From an uncultured Clostridia bacterium (GTDB lineage Bacteria > Bacillota > Clostridia > TANB77 > CAG-508), in NCBI GenBank assembly GCA_934167365.1, contig CAKPKU010000071.1, positions 1-8,086 of the forward strand: a DNA stretch of 8,086 bases, written 5' to 3'. Position 1 is the first letter of the stretch. The number at the start of each line of letters is the position of its first letter. The notes under the pieces were generated by a model. It was not told where the DNA came from. It saw only the letters and a program-made list of their open reading frames with translations, and did no database searches. Shown one piece after another: positions 7,569 through 8,086 of the stretch. A program made the position numbers and the translations under genes.

Positions 7569-7582
7569 CGAACATTTGTTTT
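7569..7582. promoter_or_regulatory. Possible LexA (SOS) box
   Basis: CGAACATTTGTTTT matches the Gram-positive LexA consensus CGAAC-N4-GTTYC except near its end, and fits the looser clostridial GAAC-N4-GTTT. No intact SOS gene is next to it: mraZ starts about 140 bp away with its promoter in between, and the plus strand has only a possible remnant. It may be chance in AT-rich DNA. Confidence 0.2.
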
Positions 7583-7620
7583 AATTATGTAAAATATGAA
7601 GACTAAAACTTGTATACTGA

Positions 7621-7791
7621 GTTAAAAGAATTGTACTGCCTTTGTTTCAGCACACAAACGGTGATTTAGTTATTTATGAAGATAAAAATGACAAAATAGA
7701 AATAAATTTAAGTCTTTGTTTTAGACATTATTTAAATTGTAATTCTTGTTTAATTATTTTCAATTTCAACGCTATTCTTTCATTTAGATGA
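7621..7791 (+). pseudogene. Possible gene remnant, RhuM-like N-terminal peptide
   Basis: A plus-strand stretch of 56 codons without ATG contains the well-formed segment NGDLVIYEDKNDKIEINLS. This resembles, from memory, the opening of RhuM-type proteins (EIVIYQ-x-DG-x-xKIEVRL). After it the frame turns low-complexity and stops at TGA 7789-7791, with no trace of the expected WLTQ segment. No ribosome binding site is visible. If real, it is a decayed fragment of a mobile or defence-associated gene; chance similarity is quite possible. Confidence 0.2.
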
Positions 7792-7813
7792 TTTTAATAT
7801 TGTTTTTAGGCAA

Positions 7814-7850
7814 CAAAAAAATCAACCAGATTTTATATTCTGATTGATTT
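7814..7850 (-). terminator. Intrinsic terminator of the tRNA transcript
   Basis: On the minus strand AAATCAATCAGA (7839-7850) pairs with TCTGGTTGATTT (7819-7830) with one G-U wobble and an 8-nt loop, followed by T residues at 7814-7820. It lies about 40 nt after the CCA end of tRNA-Cys. Confidence 0.8.
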
Positions 7851-7889
7851 TTCTATCTCTCTGTTCTATTAGTTTGAAAGATACATTAT

Positions 7890-7963
7890 TGGAGGCGACA
7901 CCCGGATTCGAACCGGGGATCAGAGTTTTGCAGACTCGTGCCTTACCACTTGGCTATATCGCC
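7890..7963 (-). tRNA. tRNA-Cys (anticodon GCA)
   Basis: The minus strand folds as a full cloverleaf: acceptor GGCGATA with TGTCGCC (one T-G pair), D arm GCC-AAGTGGTAA-GGC, anticodon loop CTGCAAA with GCA at 7929-7931, a 4-nt variable loop, T arm CCCGG-TTCGAAT-CCGGG, discriminator T and an encoded CCA at 7890-7892. The first pair of the anticodon stem is a C-T mismatch (CGAGT against ACTCT), a mild departure that should not stop function. Confidence 0.96.
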
Positions 7964-8076
7964 GATTTTAATTTTAAATTATGCATTTTTTTGTTTGACT
8001 TATTTAACAAAAATTAACTTTGTTTTTTATATAATATGCATTTAAAAGAAATTTATTACATATTTATATAAAAAAT

Positions 8077-8086
8077 TGGAGCGGGA
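8077..8086 (-). tRNA. 3' end of a probable tRNA-Gly, cut by the right edge
   Basis: The last ten bases read TCCCGCTCCA on the minus strand: part of an acceptor arm, discriminator T and encoded CCA. A GCGGGA acceptor is typical of tRNA-Gly in Firmicutes, and Gly-Cys is a common order in their tRNA clusters. Ten bases cannot prove identity. The 113-bp gap to tRNA-Cys is long for a single cluster. Confidence 0.55.

Larger units (their letters stand above)
7559..7812. other. Intergenic region with no established gene
   Basis: No minus-strand reading frame is credible. The plus strand carries one short open stretch that may be a gene remnant (7621-7791) and a sequence close to a Gram-positive LexA box (7569-7582). 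Otherwise I see only AT-rich DNA. Confidence 0.5.

Overview
The window reads as chromosomal DNA of a low-GC, Gram-positive bacterium of the Clostridia type. It has very AT-rich intergenic DNA, AGA as the main arginine codon, an mraZ-rsmH-ftsL cell-division cluster with a Firmicutes-style GTGG operator, and a secreted protein with a type I dockerin. Every gene I could establish, including the tRNAs, lies on the minus strand, so the transcriptional order runs right to left.

Right to left: the CCA end of a probable tRNA-Gly at the edge, a complete tRNA-Cys(GCA) with its own terminator, and a gene-poor stretch holding a possible protein remnant on the plus strand. A second terminator follows, then a strong promoter with three GTGG boxes driving mraZ, rsmH (16S rRNA m4C1402 methyltransferase) and ftsL. 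This operon ends at a clear intrinsic terminator just after ftsL; the penicillin-binding protein and mraY genes that usually follow are absent. About 730 bp of AT-rich DNA separates it from a second operon with a good sigma-A promoter (TTGACT-16-TATAAT) and a 15-bp palindrome over its -35. That operon encodes two large exported proteins: a cohesin-like/cadherin-like/dockerin protein and, 16 nt later, a very large protein of tandem bacterial Ig-like domains that runs off the left edge.

The most notable observation is that both surface-protein genes are split by an apparent +1 frameshift near the N-terminus. Each shift coincides with an in-frame CGG codon, and by my scan these are the only two in-frame CGG codons in all coding sequence of the window. 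Skipping the C of CGG turns both sites into a glycine codon (C|GGA and C|GGT) and restores one long continuous protein. Other CGN codons (CGA, CGU) are read normally in rsmH. This suggests an unassigned or starved CGG codon acting as a +1 recoding site in surface-protein genes. Two assembly errors or two real frameshift mutations remain the main alternatives, since a C inserted before a GGN codon would look the same. Other points of interest are a long mraZ-rsmH leader with four exact AACAAAAGA copies and a perfect hairpin, and a TTG start for rsmH decided by its Shine-Dalgarno.
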